DNA of 64,000 nt from Bacteroidota bacterium (GTDB lineage Bacteria > Bacteroidota > Bacteroidia > Chitinophagales > BACL12): contig JADJJZ010000006.1 of the NCBI GenBank assembly GCA_016706255.1, positions 62,001 to 126,000 on the forward strand, in the 5' to 3' direction. This document shows, piece after piece, positions 1 through 8,930 of the stretch. The position numbers were made by a program, and so were the translations under genes. How positions within the stretch are numbered: position 1 is the first letter of the stretch; every line of letters begins with the position of its first letter. The notes beneath the pieces are model-generated. The model searched no databases, was not told where the DNA came from, and was given only the letters and a program-made list of their open reading frames with translations.

Positions 1-1043
1 CGTGTTATTCCACTTATTGTATTTACAAACGGAACAAGGTCATCCTGATATAATGCGCCATCAACATAATAGTATTGACTAATTCCACCAAAAAACAACG
101 AAGTCATTTTATTTTCGAGACTATCATAAATATTGGCGTGTGCAGTATGATAATTGTTTAAATACTGGTTAAATGTAGTTCTGGCAACATAATCACTTCC
201 GGATATTTCAACCGGATATAAAAATGGCAAATCAACATATTTTTGGAATACACCCGAGGAAATAACCAAACCTTCATTTCCATCCGGGAAAATATGTGAT
301 AAAAGATTGAAGTCGCGGCGATGTAAATGAATTGGGTCTGTTATTTTTTGATAATTCGCAAACGATAATTCCATGCCGTTGTTGTTGATTGTAAATTTTT
401 GAATGGCATCGGTATAGGTTTGAACATAGGTGGGATGTCCCATTGGATTGTATTCGCCATCAAACCGCTGTCCGCCAACTAAATAATATAATTCGTTAAG
501 TTTTGACAGTTCACCGCCGGTAACCGCGAAAATTGGATCCGTAATTTGTTTGAAAAACGGTGTAATATCAGTGTTATTGACAATGGCGTTTATTAAGCCT
601 GATACGTTTATTGTAGTTAAATTTGGAAAGGTTTTATGTGTAGCGGCGCTTTGTGAATAACAGTAACCACCAATTAACACTAGTGTATCGGCATCCTGAT
701 AAAAGTTCATGTTGCTTGATTGCAATTGTTCATTAATTGATGTCGGCAAACTATTTAATTCGGCAGACCATACTTGTTGATTTTCAATATCAACGACGTA
801 AATTTCCGTATTGTTTTCAGATTCGGGAAAGGAAGCAAATGGTTGTCTGGGGTGTAAACCATCTGTTCGACCACCGATAATGAGCCATTTTCCTTCATGT
901 TCAGCAAAAGCAAATGAATGTATACCAGGCAATCCGCTTAATTGAATAGAATCAATTTTAACACTGTATTTAAAGGGTTCTTGGGCTTTTGTTTCTATAA
1001 CTTTTATAAAAAGTGCAAAACAGAATGCTATAAAATATTTCAT
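1..1043 (-). CDS. Secreted kelch-like beta-propeller protein (3' end outside window)
   Basis: The reading frame opens at ATG 1043 and runs without a stop off the left edge, giving 347 complete codons. The start MKYFIAFCFALFIKVIETKAQ is a signal peptide. The mature part has kelch-like strands with paired glycines (WLIIGGRTDG, VLIGGYC, YYLVGGQRFDG), which suggests a galactose-oxidase/kelch type propeller. The partner or substrate cannot be told. A C-terminal T9SS sorting domain, as in many neighbours, would lie outside the window. It is the first of a run of minus-strand genes for secreted proteins. Confidence 0.7.
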   Translation of the reverse strand, partial: MKYFIAFCFALFIKVIETKAQEPFKYSVKIDSIQLSGLPGIHSFAFAEHEGKWLIIGGRTDGLHPRQPFASFPESENNTEIYVVDIENQQVWSAELNSLPTSINEQLQSSNMNFYQDADTLVLIGGYCYSQSAATHKTFPNLTTINVSGLINAIVNNTDITPFFKQITDPIFAVTGGELSKLNELYYLVGGQRFDGEYNPMGHPTYVQTYTDAIQKFTINNNGMELSFANYQKITDPIHLHRRDFNLLSHIFPDGNEGLVISSGVFQKYVDLPFLYPVEISGSDYVARTTFNQYLNNYHTAHANIYDSLENKMTSLFFGGISQYYYVDGALYQDDLVPFVNTISGIT

Positions 1044-1206
1044 TGAAAATAATTTCTACAAAAATATTTTTATTTTAATGCGCAGTCTGTTACTTAAGTC
1101 ACTTATTTATACCTTGCAGCAATAAAAGCAGATGATTTATGTTTTAACTTAAATTTTGATATAAATTATATCAATGCCTACAGCAAATAATTTTTAATAC
1201 TAGGTA

Positions 1207-2604
1207 TTATTGATTTTTTATTAATGCTAAAGCTTTTTCTAAAATAACATCTCTCCCTTCAACTAAATCCTGAATTGTTGGATGTATGCTATAATCGGGA
1301 ATTAACCCATGTCCCGTATTTTTATCTTCCTCGTTTATTGAAAACCGTAGTGTAGGGAGTTCAACACGTAATTTAGTTTCAGGTAGGATAATGGTTTTTA
1401 CCAGGCCGTTTAAGCTGTAAATGCTGCCACCACTTTCTTCCCCAACAAAAATAGCGCGGTTGTGTCTTTTTAAGGTAGAAGCAAATAACCCGGAATTTGA
1501 AAAACACCCTCCATTAATCAACACATAAACTTTTCCTGAAAATACCTGTTTCCGAACCTTTTTATTGTATGATTTTTCGCCATTAACTTTTTTGTTTCGA
1601 ACATCATCAATACTTGAATATGCCTGATCTACTTTATAAAAATTATCTACCATATTAAAAGTGGTATCCAACAAATAGGATAGCACATGAATACTATTTA
1701 CCATATTACCACCCTGGTTGTCGCGAATGTCGATAATCAGGTTTTGAATATTATTTTTAAAAATAGTGTCAAAACACTTGTCAATTTCTTTAACTAATTT
1801 TTGATGATAGGTGTTTTTTAAAATTTTTAAGTCCCAGTCTTTAATTTTTAATATGGCAATTGAGTTTTTTGTGTCCATAGTTAAAGTAACTGCTGTACCT
1901 GGTTTCTGACCATATGTACGACTAAACTGGCGATTGGGATAACGGCTTTCGCGATTAGCAAATATTTCTTCCTTCGGTAAGGCCTTAATGGTTGTCACTT
2001 CCTGTTTACCGTCAGGGCTGATATATTCAATATTAAACGTTTCAGGATGCCCGAATACATAACTGTAATACTCATTAAACCACCAGTTTAAAATCCAAAT
2101 CGGATAGGAAGGATTGTTGCCATCACGCATCATTGTAGATAACAACTTGTATAAAATATCGCTACTATTGATTCCGTTTATAGAAACTATTTGTGAACCA
2201 TTGGGAATCAAATCAGTTGCACTATAATTTAATTCAACAAACATTTTTTCGCCATCATTTAAAATGCGAAAGGGGAAAAAGAGGGAATTTGTATTATGAT
2301 AATTAATTGTTTCTGTATTAGGAAAAATCATAGTATGACCATCTTTTATCACCGATAGCACCGGTGAAACATAGGCATAAAATTCTAAATCGGTCATAGG
2401 ACCGGGAATATTATTTTGCAGGCTGTCAAAAACATGAAATATCGTTTTCATATCTGTATAAGTATACAAACCGGCGTGTTTCAGCTCCAGTTGGTGTTGC
2501 AGATAATTGATGTCACTTTTTATTTGTTCGGTAGTATAAGTCGGAGATTGTGCCTTAACAAAAGTTGAGCAACAAATAATTATTAATAAAATAAAATATT
2601 TCAT
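1207..2604 (-). CDS. Secreted S41 family (tail-specific-protease-like) peptidase
   Basis: 465 residues with a signal peptide ending near KAQ. The C-terminal half has the S41/TSPc fold: the strand NLIIDIRDNQGGN, then VLINGGCFSNSGLFAS carrying the expected nucleophile serine (about residue 371), then VGEESGGSIYSLNG. S41 enzymes such as CtpA use a Ser/Lys dyad; the lysine of the usual T-x-G-K motif is not seen here, as in many Bacteroidota relatives, so the catalytic mechanism or activity is uncertain. It probably acts in the periplasm or at the cell surface. The family assignment is solid; the substrate is unknown. It ends 2 bp from the upstream membrane-protein gene and may be cotranscribed. 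Confidence 0.85.
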   Translation of the reverse strand: MKYFILLIIICCSTFVKAQSPTYTTEQIKSDINYLQHQLELKHAGLYTYTDMKTIFHVFDSLQNNIPGPMTDLEFYAYVSPVLSVIKDGHTMIFPNTETINYHNTNSLFFPFRILNDGEKMFVELNYSATDLIPNGSQIVSINGINSSDILYKLLSTMMRDGNNPSYPIWILNWWFNEYYSYVFGHPETFNIEYISPDGKQEVTTIKALPKEEIFANRESRYPNRQFSRTYGQKPGTAVTLTMDTKNSIAILKIKDWDLKILKNTYHQKLVKEIDKCFDTIFKNNIQNLIIDIRDNQGGNMVNSIHVLSYLLDTTFNMVDNFYKVDQAYSSIDDVRNKKVNGEKSYNKKVRKQVFSGKVYVLINGGCFSNSGLFASTLKRHNRAIFVGEESGGSIYSLNGLVKTIILPETKLRVELPTLRFSINEEDKNTGHGLIPDYSIHPTIQDLVEGRDVILEKALALIKNQ

Positions 2605-2606
2605 TA

Positions 2607-3167
2607 TTAAGTTTTAGGCGTATTTTCTTTGTTTGATTTACGCGTTAACAGCAAGGAAATTACATCCGCACCAATTACCAAAGTGCAACCAATAAAAGTT
2701 TTTATTACATAGATTATTAGATAAGTTTGCCTATACGGGTTGAACGGAAAATCTGATTGAGCTGCTATTACCTTTTCATTAAGCAACGAAATACAATTAG
2801 GAATGGCATTGGCAATTAATACGAAACCAAGTATAATTAAAATAAGTTTGTATGTGGCTTTTTGATCAACAAAGGGTGTTAAAATAATTGTATAATCATC
2901 CTCTTTGGTAATTAATTTCAATATTTTACCAGTCTTAAAAAAAAACAAATAAAACAGACTTGTATTTATTATTAAATATATTCCTATAATTATCGCTGTT
3001 ATTTTAATCGCAGGAAAATAGCTTCCATTAATATCATGAGAATAATCCTCAAACTGAAAAAGCATACTAAGTGTTGTAATCAGATCTTCCAAATGGAATA
3101 CTCCTGTAAATAGAAATAACAATCCAAAAGTTTTAATTAAAATTTCATAAACATCTACTTTTTTCAT
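2607..3167 (-). CDS. Four-helix inner-membrane protein, unknown function
   Basis: About 186 residues starting MKKVDVYEILIKTFG. I chose ATG 3167 because the longer frame would overlap the upstream T9SS gene. Four hydrophobic segments are visible (around IKTFGLLFLFTGVF, IKITAIIIGIYLIINTSLF, LILIILGFVLIANAI and TYLIIYVIKTFIGCTLVIGA), with a short charged C-terminal tail. No catalytic motif is recognisable. It lies between a T9SS-sorted protein and an S41 peptidase with very short gaps. Confidence 0.6.
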   Translation of the reverse strand: MKKVDVYEILIKTFGLLFLFTGVFHLEDLITTLSMLFQFEDYSHDINGSYFPAIKITAIIIGIYLIINTSLFYLFFFKTGKILKLITKEDDYTIILTPFVDQKATYKLILIILGFVLIANAIPNCISLLNEKVIAAQSDFPFNPYRQTYLIIYVIKTFIGCTLVIGADVISLLLTRKSNKENTPKT

Positions 3168-3192
3168 GGGTGAGGTTTTTATTAAGTTCAAA

Positions 3193-4554
3193 TTAATGTG
3201 ACACAACTAATTGCAGCGTTTGTTTTTCACCTTTTGCATTTTCAATAATTACAGTATAAATACCGATCGGTAAAGCAGAAATTGAAATTGAAGCTGTTGA
3301 ATTATAATTGTTTATTTGAATTAATTCTTGCCCAACCATATTAATAACACTTACTGAAATACCCGTTTGTGTAAGGTTCCCAATCTGAAAAATTGAATTT
3401 GCCGGGTTTGGAAATATGGCTGCATTTTGCAAAGTATTTTCCGCAGGAATGGAATTCGGTCCGTTGATATTCCTTACATACCAAGGGTCAATATCAAATT
3501 CATCTTCAGGATGCTCAACATTGTGGTATGCTAATACAAATGCGATATCACCATTTATAGCAATAGATGGTTCACCAATTGCAAGTGCATTACCTTTTGA
3601 AATCAATAATTGTTCATCTGTCCAACTATCCCAATTGTTTGGAATAGATTGTTTCATACGATAAATATCAAAATCGCGAGAATAATATAAATAGGTTCCA
3701 CTGCCATCTGTGTGTAATTGAGGATGTTCAAGGTGACCGGTAGCATTTGTAATACTGGTCATTTTAACAGGAGTTTCCCAACTTGTGCCATCGTCATAAC
3801 TAAAAGCATACATAAAATCTCTTAAACTGGCATCAACATATTTTTCATACACTAATAATAAGGTATCCGAATTATTAATTCTTCTTAAAACGGGATTATC
3901 AACTATAAATTCACCACCGGCGGAATTAATTGGTTCCGGTAAAAGCACTGCGGATGCTATATTGTCGGGGTTTGCATTTGTATTGTTTATCATCGAGATA
4001 TCACCGGGTCCTGTAAATAAAAAATGGTCAACAAGGTTAGGATTATCAACCGATTGTAAAGGAAATGGTCCACCTTCAATTTGTCCGGGTCTTGCCATAT
4101 CAGATAATACCCAGCTACCAAATTCATCATTAATATTATCGCGATGTGCATATAATATATCGAGATTCATAATTGTATCGCAGCCAAAATAATTAAATGC
4201 CATGTCCATGCCATAGGTTTCAGCATAAGGACGGATAAATTGTGTGCTCCCAATTGTTTCACAAACCGGTAAAGCGGCATTTGCTGCTATATAGGTAAAC
4301 CAGGAAAGTAAATCGGCTGGTGCATACAAGGTGTAAAGGTTTAGTCCATCTGCCGAAATCTGCAAACCGTCTTCCCATCCATAACCTGATAAAGGTTGGC
4401 GATAAGGCGTGCCTAATATGTCGGTAAATGCAGGCGCTACAACAGGAACGGTATTTTCTTTAATACTATCCCAAATTTCTTCCGGGTCGGTAAGTTGCGC
4501 GTGGATATTATTGGTAAATAAAAGTAAAAGGGGTAAAATCAGCTTAGTCTTCAT
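3193..4554 (-). CDS. T9SS-sorted secreted protein with sialidase-like propeller repeats
   Basis: 453 residues. The signal peptide is MKTKLILPLLLLFTNNIHAQ. The middle contains propeller-like blades resembling BNR/WD40-like repeats (FSYDDGTSWETPV, PQLHTDGSGTYLYYSRD, GEPSIAINGDIAFVLAY). Residues from about 380 form a type A T9SS sorting domain (AAIFPNPANSIFQI ... LPIGIYTVII). The protein is expected to be exported across the outer membrane and released or attached. The aspartate-box-like SYDDGTSW fits sialidase-type folds, but no active-site set is visible, so I do not claim glycosidase activity. Confidence 0.75.
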   Translation of the reverse strand: MKTKLILPLLLLFTNNIHAQLTDPEEIWDSIKENTVPVVAPAFTDILGTPYRQPLSGYGWEDGLQISADGLNLYTLYAPADLLSWFTYIAANAALPVCETIGSTQFIRPYAETYGMDMAFNYFGCDTIMNLDILYAHRDNINDEFGSWVLSDMARPGQIEGGPFPLQSVDNPNLVDHFLFTGPGDISMINNTNANPDNIASAVLLPEPINSAGGEFIVDNPVLRRINNSDTLLLVYEKYVDASLRDFMYAFSYDDGTSWETPVKMTSITNATGHLEHPQLHTDGSGTYLYYSRDFDIYRMKQSIPNNWDSWTDEQLLISKGNALAIGEPSIAINGDIAFVLAYHNVEHPEDEFDIDPWYVRNINGPNSIPAENTLQNAAIFPNPANSIFQIGNLTQTGISVSVINMVGQELIQINNYNSTASISISALPIGIYTVIIENAKGEKQTLQLVVSH

Positions 4555-4589
4555 TTAATAAAGATAAGGAAGTTTGTAATAATTGAATA

Positions 4590-5087
4590 TTATTTTACCT
4601 CAAGGTTGTTGTAATCAGTAATATTATCATAAACCGGCAAACCTGTTTCTAAAATAATAGATTTAAGGATATCCAATGATTTGCCCTTTAGGTTTGCCTC
4701 AGGATAAATATGCATCTTGTCACAATTAAAACAAATTGACAACGCTGCAATGGGTTTGCCATCTGCATTAAAAAATACGATACCATGGTGCGGAATAAAA
4801 CAAAATGTTTCTTTGGGATTACTAACTTCCGGTTCTGAATTTATAAAGACAATTACCTGATTTATTTGAGTGGCATTCAAAACTTTTCCTGAATCGGGCA
4901 TTATCTCAGCCGTTAAGCGTCCATTATTTATTATTAATAAACTATCATAATTTATCGAATCACAATTATACAAATATGCTTTAACAATGGCGTATTCCGG
5001 TTTTTTCCACGAAAATGTTTTAGCATTTTGTGCAAATAGATTAACGGGAAATAGTATTACAAAACAAACTTGTAAAAACTTTAGCAT
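4590..5087 (-). CDS. Secreted hypothetical protein
   Basis: 165 residues with a signal peptide ending at LFAQ. The mature part ends with a conserved-looking segment containing two cysteines three apart (SICFNCDKM). I recognise no family. Its 3' end is 36 bp from the T9SS gene at 3193-4554, and its start abuts the stop of the gene at 5088-5951, so the three are probably cotranscribed. Confidence 0.6.
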   Translation of the reverse strand: MLKFLQVCFVILFPVNLFAQNAKTFSWKKPEYAIVKAYLYNCDSINYDSLLIINNGRLTAEIMPDSGKVLNATQINQVIVFINSEPEVSNPKETFCFIPHHGIVFFNADGKPIAALSICFNCDKMHIYPEANLKGKSLDILKSIILETGLPVYDNITDYNNLEVK

Positions 5088-5951
5088 TTATAAAATAACC
5101 ATTTTAGTTGTAATTACGTTTTTATTTTCTGAAACATATTGCACTGAATATATACCTGAACTAAACATTGAATTATTAATTTCAATTGTAGGATTTGTTG
5201 AATGTAAAAATTTTATTAACCTCCCGCTTACATCATAGATATTTAATGTAAAATTTTTTTCGTTGCCAACAGTTATTTGTGCAGTGTTTTTCACCGGATT
5301 AGGAACAATGGTAATTGTATGTTCATCTTTTTCTAATTCAGATATACCAACAGGATACACAAACACGTAAAATAGGTCGTGCGCTTGACAACCATTTGCA
5401 TCTGTAAGTAAAAGCGAGTAAACGGTGGTTACATCCGGACTTGCTAATGTGTTTAAATCGGTGGGGTCGGATAACACATAATCCGGTGACCATAAATAAG
5501 TGTAAGGAAAAGTGCCACCCAAAAGAGCACTGTATAAAGATGTGGTATCCATTGAACTGATATATGCCTGTTTTACCTCTAAAGTATTAACAAATGGATA
5601 AAGCGATATTATAATATCATCTGAACAGGTGGCTCCGGTTGCATCTGTTACTGTAAGTGTAAAGAGTTGTTCACCGTCGATACCGGATATTAATGAAGGA
5701 TTGATTACTGTTGTATCATTAATAAAATCTGAAGCGGTATAAATATGACCTAAAAATTCGTAGTAACAACTCCATGAATAAGAAAACGGGGCTTCGCCGG
5801 TAACAGTAACATTACTACCCAGGGTTAACGTTTCTATTGGATACTGCTCACAAAAAGTGGTATCAGGGCCAGCATCAACAATACATTGGGTTTTAGCGGA
5901 ATAATACCCTATGGATAGTAGGATAAATCCTATTATTTTGTATTTAATCAT
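5088..5951 (-). CDS. T9SS-sorted protein with PKD-like domains
   Basis: 287 residues. A signal peptide is followed by CIVDAGPDTTFCEQ, the DAGPDTTIC-type opening common in Bacteroidota adhesion-like secreted proteins, and two Ig/PKD-like segments (PFSYSWSC, TYLWSPDYVLSDP). A type A T9SS domain ends the protein (ITIVPNPVKNTAQI ... FSSGIYSVQYV). It is probably a secreted or surface protein without enzymatic activity. A 7-bp inverted repeat overlaps its start codon (see 5951-5969). Confidence 0.75.
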   Translation of the reverse strand: MIKYKIIGFILLSIGYYSAKTQCIVDAGPDTTFCEQYPIETLTLGSNVTVTGEAPFSYSWSCYYEFLGHIYTASDFINDTTVINPSLISGIDGEQLFTLTVTDATGATCSDDIIISLYPFVNTLEVKQAYISSMDTTSLYSALLGGTFPYTYLWSPDYVLSDPTDLNTLASPDVTTVYSLLLTDANGCQAHDLFYVFVYPVGISELEKDEHTITIVPNPVKNTAQITVGNEKNFTLNIYDVSGRLIKFLHSTNPTIEINNSMFSSGIYSVQYVSENKNVITTKMVIL

Positions 5952-5969
5952 GGTGTATACTTTACACCA
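5951..5969 (-). promoter_or_regulatory. Inverted repeat at the start codon of the PKD-like gene
   Basis: Perfect 7-bp inverted repeat TGGTGTA-TACTT-TACACCA. On the minus strand the right arm ends in ACCA next to the ATG, so it could be a protein site or an RNA hairpin that affects start-codon access. Function is inferred only from position. Confidence 0.3.
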
Positions 5970-6005
5970 AATATAACTAACCCGGATTGATTTAACAACA
6001 AATAT

Positions 6006-7916
6006 TTATTTGAAAGCGGCCTGACGTAAAATAGTTTTTCCTATTGGCAATAGTGTAACTAATTCAGATAAACCGCTTTCGGGATTTTGAAGGTTAACTT
6101 GTATTGTTCCATTTTTATAAACAGGAGCACTTCCCGGAATATATTTATATATTATATTTTTATCAGAAGTATAATAATAATCAGTAAAACCCGTTGCGTA
6201 TTGTTTTCCGGTTGATTCTTTTCCGGTAAAAGGTAAAGCATAAATTAAGGGACCGTATGTAAAATAAAATTCCTTCTGATTATCTTCCATAACAATAACA
6301 TCGGCAGAAAATGTAATATTTATTTTAGAAGTGCCGTAAAATACCCTGCTTATCACAATATAATCATCCTGCATTTCATAATAATCATCCGTAATAATGG
6401 AATTTACCCAGTCGGGTTTTCGAATTTTTAGAGTAAAAGGTATGGCTTCGCTAACAGTAATTTGATATTGTAACGTATTGGTATATGGATATTCAGTTAT
6501 TGTTTGAATATGCACATTGGCATTACCAATTTTTGTTTCTACCGTGTTTGGCATTAATAAAGTAGCAACCAAAATTGTTTCACCTTCTTTCATCCAAGCG
6601 GCACTTACAAAGTAAGGTGAAATGCGACCTGCATTTGGTGTACAACAAACAGCAACATCCTGATGCACCGGTGAATATTTATAACGGGTTTGATTTCTTC
6701 CCGGCTCTGCTTCACCATTTTTTGTGCCATCCATTTGATACGAATTATCTGTCTTCAAATACGCTATACACGATTTTTCAGGATGTCGACTGCCCATTCC
6801 TGCATTGTAAAAAATATTTTCAACCGCATTACCATATTCATTTAATCCGGTTTTTTGTAATAAATCGATATAACTTGCCATTAACTCATGTATGGAACAA
6901 TATTCATAACCAATAACAGCATCAGCCTTTCTTCCACCCACCCATTCATCACCAATTGGTCCGCCGGCAATAGTAGTGGCAGATTTTACACGATTAATAT
7001 AAAGGTTTAATGCTTCGATTAATTGTTTATCGCCACCGGCATAAGCTGCAACCAATAGCGGACGAATATGTTCATATGTATGCACGCCATGCGATTGCAA
7101 TCGATATTCCGGATTTAAAATGCTGCTGAGTTGAACATCTTTTTCGGAAGTATAATTTTCACAAAAATCGCGATATAAAAAAAGCGCATAATCACGATAT
7201 TTTTGATTTAATGTTAAAGCATACATTCTATCTAAAACATCTGTAAATGTTAATCCATGAGCAACACCACCCGAAAAATCTTTTCCGGCATAAAACGGAT
7301 GTGATTTATTAATTGGGTAATTAGATATCACATTGTCAACTGCTTTCACCAATGCATTCCAAACAACACTATCGTTTGTATATTCGTAATAAGCCAGAAT
7401 ACCACGATACAAAGTAGTTTTCGACCACAATTCGCCATTTTCAGATTTAAAATTGTATCTTAATTTATCGTCATAAATGCCAATATAGCCATCTGCGTCC
7501 TGTGTATTTAAAATAGTTGTAATGTAATTTTTCACTTTAATCAATGCAGCAGAATCGTTTAGTAAAATGGCATATCTAATGTATCCATCCCACCAGTTAC
7601 TTTGTGTTTCACTATTCCACCATTTGTATTGTTCATCGCCGCCGGCATCGCCCGATTTTAAATTTCCAAGATCTGCAGATTTACTGTTTTTGTGGATGCG
7701 TCCACTTGAATATATCGGGTCATAAATAAGTGTAGGAACCAAACTGTCCAGATGGCCTACAAAGCCCTGCATGTCTTGCTCCATTTGTGTTTTCAGCCAA
7801 CCTTCCGGTTTAATTGCACCAAGGGGTAATAATTGAAATTTTTCTTCCACTGACTGTGAATGTGTTTTACCGACAAAACAAAAAAATATTGATATAAATA
7901 AAAGAAATGACTTCAT
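6006..7916 (-). CDS. Secreted GH127 family beta-L-arabinofuranosidase
   Basis: 636 residues with signal peptide MKSFLLFISIFFCFVGKTHSQ. This is the DUF1680/GH127 family, an (alpha/alpha)6 barrel followed by beta domains. The zinc-thiolate site known from HypBA1 is matched by E338 and C340 in GYEYCSIHEL and by the pair C424-C425 in VAVCCTPNAG; E324 in GDEWVGG fits the acid/base. In the family the first cysteine of the pair is the nucleophile. The predicted reaction is release of L-arabinofuranose (or a related sugar) from plant glycans or glycoproteins in the periplasm. No SusC/SusD pair or other polysaccharide-degradation gene is adjacent, so the substrate is open. Confidence 0.9.
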   Translation of the reverse strand: MKSFLLFISIFFCFVGKTHSQSVEEKFQLLPLGAIKPEGWLKTQMEQDMQGFVGHLDSLVPTLIYDPIYSSGRIHKNSKSADLGNLKSGDAGGDEQYKWWNSETQSNWWDGYIRYAILLNDSAALIKVKNYITTILNTQDADGYIGIYDDKLRYNFKSENGELWSKTTLYRGILAYYEYTNDSVVWNALVKAVDNVISNYPINKSHPFYAGKDFSGGVAHGLTFTDVLDRMYALTLNQKYRDYALFLYRDFCENYTSEKDVQLSSILNPEYRLQSHGVHTYEHIRPLLVAAYAGGDKQLIEALNLYINRVKSATTIAGGPIGDEWVGGRKADAVIGYEYCSIHELMASYIDLLQKTGLNEYGNAVENIFYNAGMGSRHPEKSCIAYLKTDNSYQMDGTKNGEAEPGRNQTRYKYSPVHQDVAVCCTPNAGRISPYFVSAAWMKEGETILVATLLMPNTVETKIGNANVHIQTITEYPYTNTLQYQITVSEAIPFTLKIRKPDWVNSIITDDYYEMQDDYIVISRVFYGTSKINITFSADVIVMEDNQKEFYFTYGPLIYALPFTGKESTGKQYATGFTDYYYTSDKNIIYKYIPGSAPVYKNGTIQVNLQNPESGLSELVTLLPIGKTILRQAAFK

Positions 7917-7934
7917 AATATTGGTCTAGGACAT

Positions 7935-8279
7935 TTACTTTTTCTTTTTTTTAGAAGCTTTTGCATGTGGATTAAATTCTAATGCAAGGTTAATCCAATA
8001 TTCAAAATCTTTTTTGCTTTTCATGCCGGTTTCATCAATAATAACATAACCAATCATTGGTCGTGAAGTAAAATCCATTGTTTTGCAACCTTGTTTTTCA
8101 ACGCAGTCATTATGTATTTTAGGGTCGATACGACACATCAGGTCATCTTTTATTACACCGACACACATTTTGCCATTATACATAAAGGTGAGACCACCCA
8201 TCATTTCTTTTTCTTCTACAGGGTGAAGTGCTGCAAATCGCTCACGTATGCGATTTGCCAGTTTTTCATTGTAAGCCAT
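7935..8279 (-). CDS. TfoX N-terminal domain protein
   Basis: 114 residues from ATG 8279; a longer frame would need TTG. The sequence MAYNEKLANRIRERF ... EKEMMGGLTFMYNGKMCVGV ... MKSKKDFEYWINLAL is typical of stand-alone TfoX/Sxy N-terminal domain proteins, small cytoplasmic proteins of unclear biochemical role and usually not competence regulators outside gammaproteobacteria. The C-terminus is a lysine-rich tail (KASKKKKK). It lies between the GH127 gene and the cupin gene. Confidence 0.85.
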   Translation of the reverse strand: MAYNEKLANRIRERFAALHPVEEKEMMGGLTFMYNGKMCVGVIKDDLMCRIDPKIHNDCVEKQGCKTMDFTSRPMIGYVIIDETGMKSKKDFEYWINLALEFNPHAKASKKKKK

Positions 8280-8331
8280 GCTCAAACTTACAATTTTTTT
8301 AAAAATAAATTGAGTAGAGGTAAGAAAGATT

Positions 8332-8862
8332 TCAGCTGCTAAGCTTATAAGCCTTAACCAGTTTATTCCATCCCGCTAACCTTCCTACAACTGACAATAT
8401 GCCATTCATTGTGCGCATCACAAATGGAGATGGGATTAAAGAGAAAGGCTTCAGACCAAGTCGCGGAAACATATAAAAATATTTTACAAAATGGCTTGCC
8501 GAGCCCGGATTCGATTGATTTAAAAAGAATAAAATTTTAAACATTTCAACGGTATCAGCAACAGGCGTATAATAAACCTCCATTTTAATATTTGTTGTGC
8601 CAATATTTTTAATTCCATGCACAACATTTTTAGCAATAAATAACGTATCTCCGGGTTTCTTAATTAATTTTTTCCCATTAACAGTAAATTCCACTTCGCC
8701 TTCTAAAACAGTAAAATGTTCATCCATATGCGGATGAATATGACTTGGAACACCTCCACCGGGTTCGCACCACCACATCATTTTAAAAATATTATTTTCA
8801 ACTGAAACAGGTAAAAATGTTTCCTTGCCCATTTTTAATTCACGGAATATTGATATTGCCAT
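8332..8862 (-). CDS. Cupin domain protein
   Basis: 176 residues. The cupin fold covers about residues 25-110 with metal-ligand candidates HIHPHMDEH (motif 1) and the histidine in AKNVVHGIKN (motif 2). The C-terminal 60 residues are hydrophobic-rich and not part of the cupin (FSLIPSPFVMRTMNGILSV). Function unknown; this type is often a small ligand-binding or oxygenase-like protein. The upstream region has a -7 element and a perfect Crp-type palindrome and lies right behind a Crp/Fnr gene, so regulation by that protein is likely. Confidence 0.8.
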   Translation of the reverse strand: MAISIFRELKMGKETFLPVSVENNIFKMMWWCEPGGGVPSHIHPHMDEHFTVLEGEVEFTVNGKKLIKKPGDTLFIAKNVVHGIKNIGTTNIKMEVYYTPVADTVEMFKILFFLNQSNPGSASHFVKYFYMFPRLGLKPFSLIPSPFVMRTMNGILSVVGRLAGWNKLVKAYKLSS

Positions 8863-8884
8863 TATGTGTGCTTTTTAGTAAACA

Positions 8885-8892
8885 CAAATGTA
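8885..8892 (-). promoter_or_regulatory. -7 element of the cupin gene
   Basis: The minus strand reads TACATTTG, a full match to the Bacteroidota TAnnTTTG element, 22 bp before the cupin ATG. There is no TTTG at the expected -33 position; instead a Crp-type palindrome sits there, as expected for an activator-dependent promoter. Confidence 0.6.
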
Positions 8893-8914
8893 AAATCAAA
8901 TTTGTAGGTTGGGG

Positions 8915-8930
8915 TGTGATTTAAATCACA
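8915..8930. promoter_or_regulatory. Crp/Fnr-type operator
   Basis: Perfect 16-bp palindrome TGTGATTTAAATCACA, identical in layout to the TGTGA-N6-TCACA Crp consensus. Its centre lies about 30 bp upstream of the cupin -7 element, i.e. near -41/-42, the class II activator position. It overlaps the stop codon of the Crp/Fnr gene. Confidence 0.7.
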
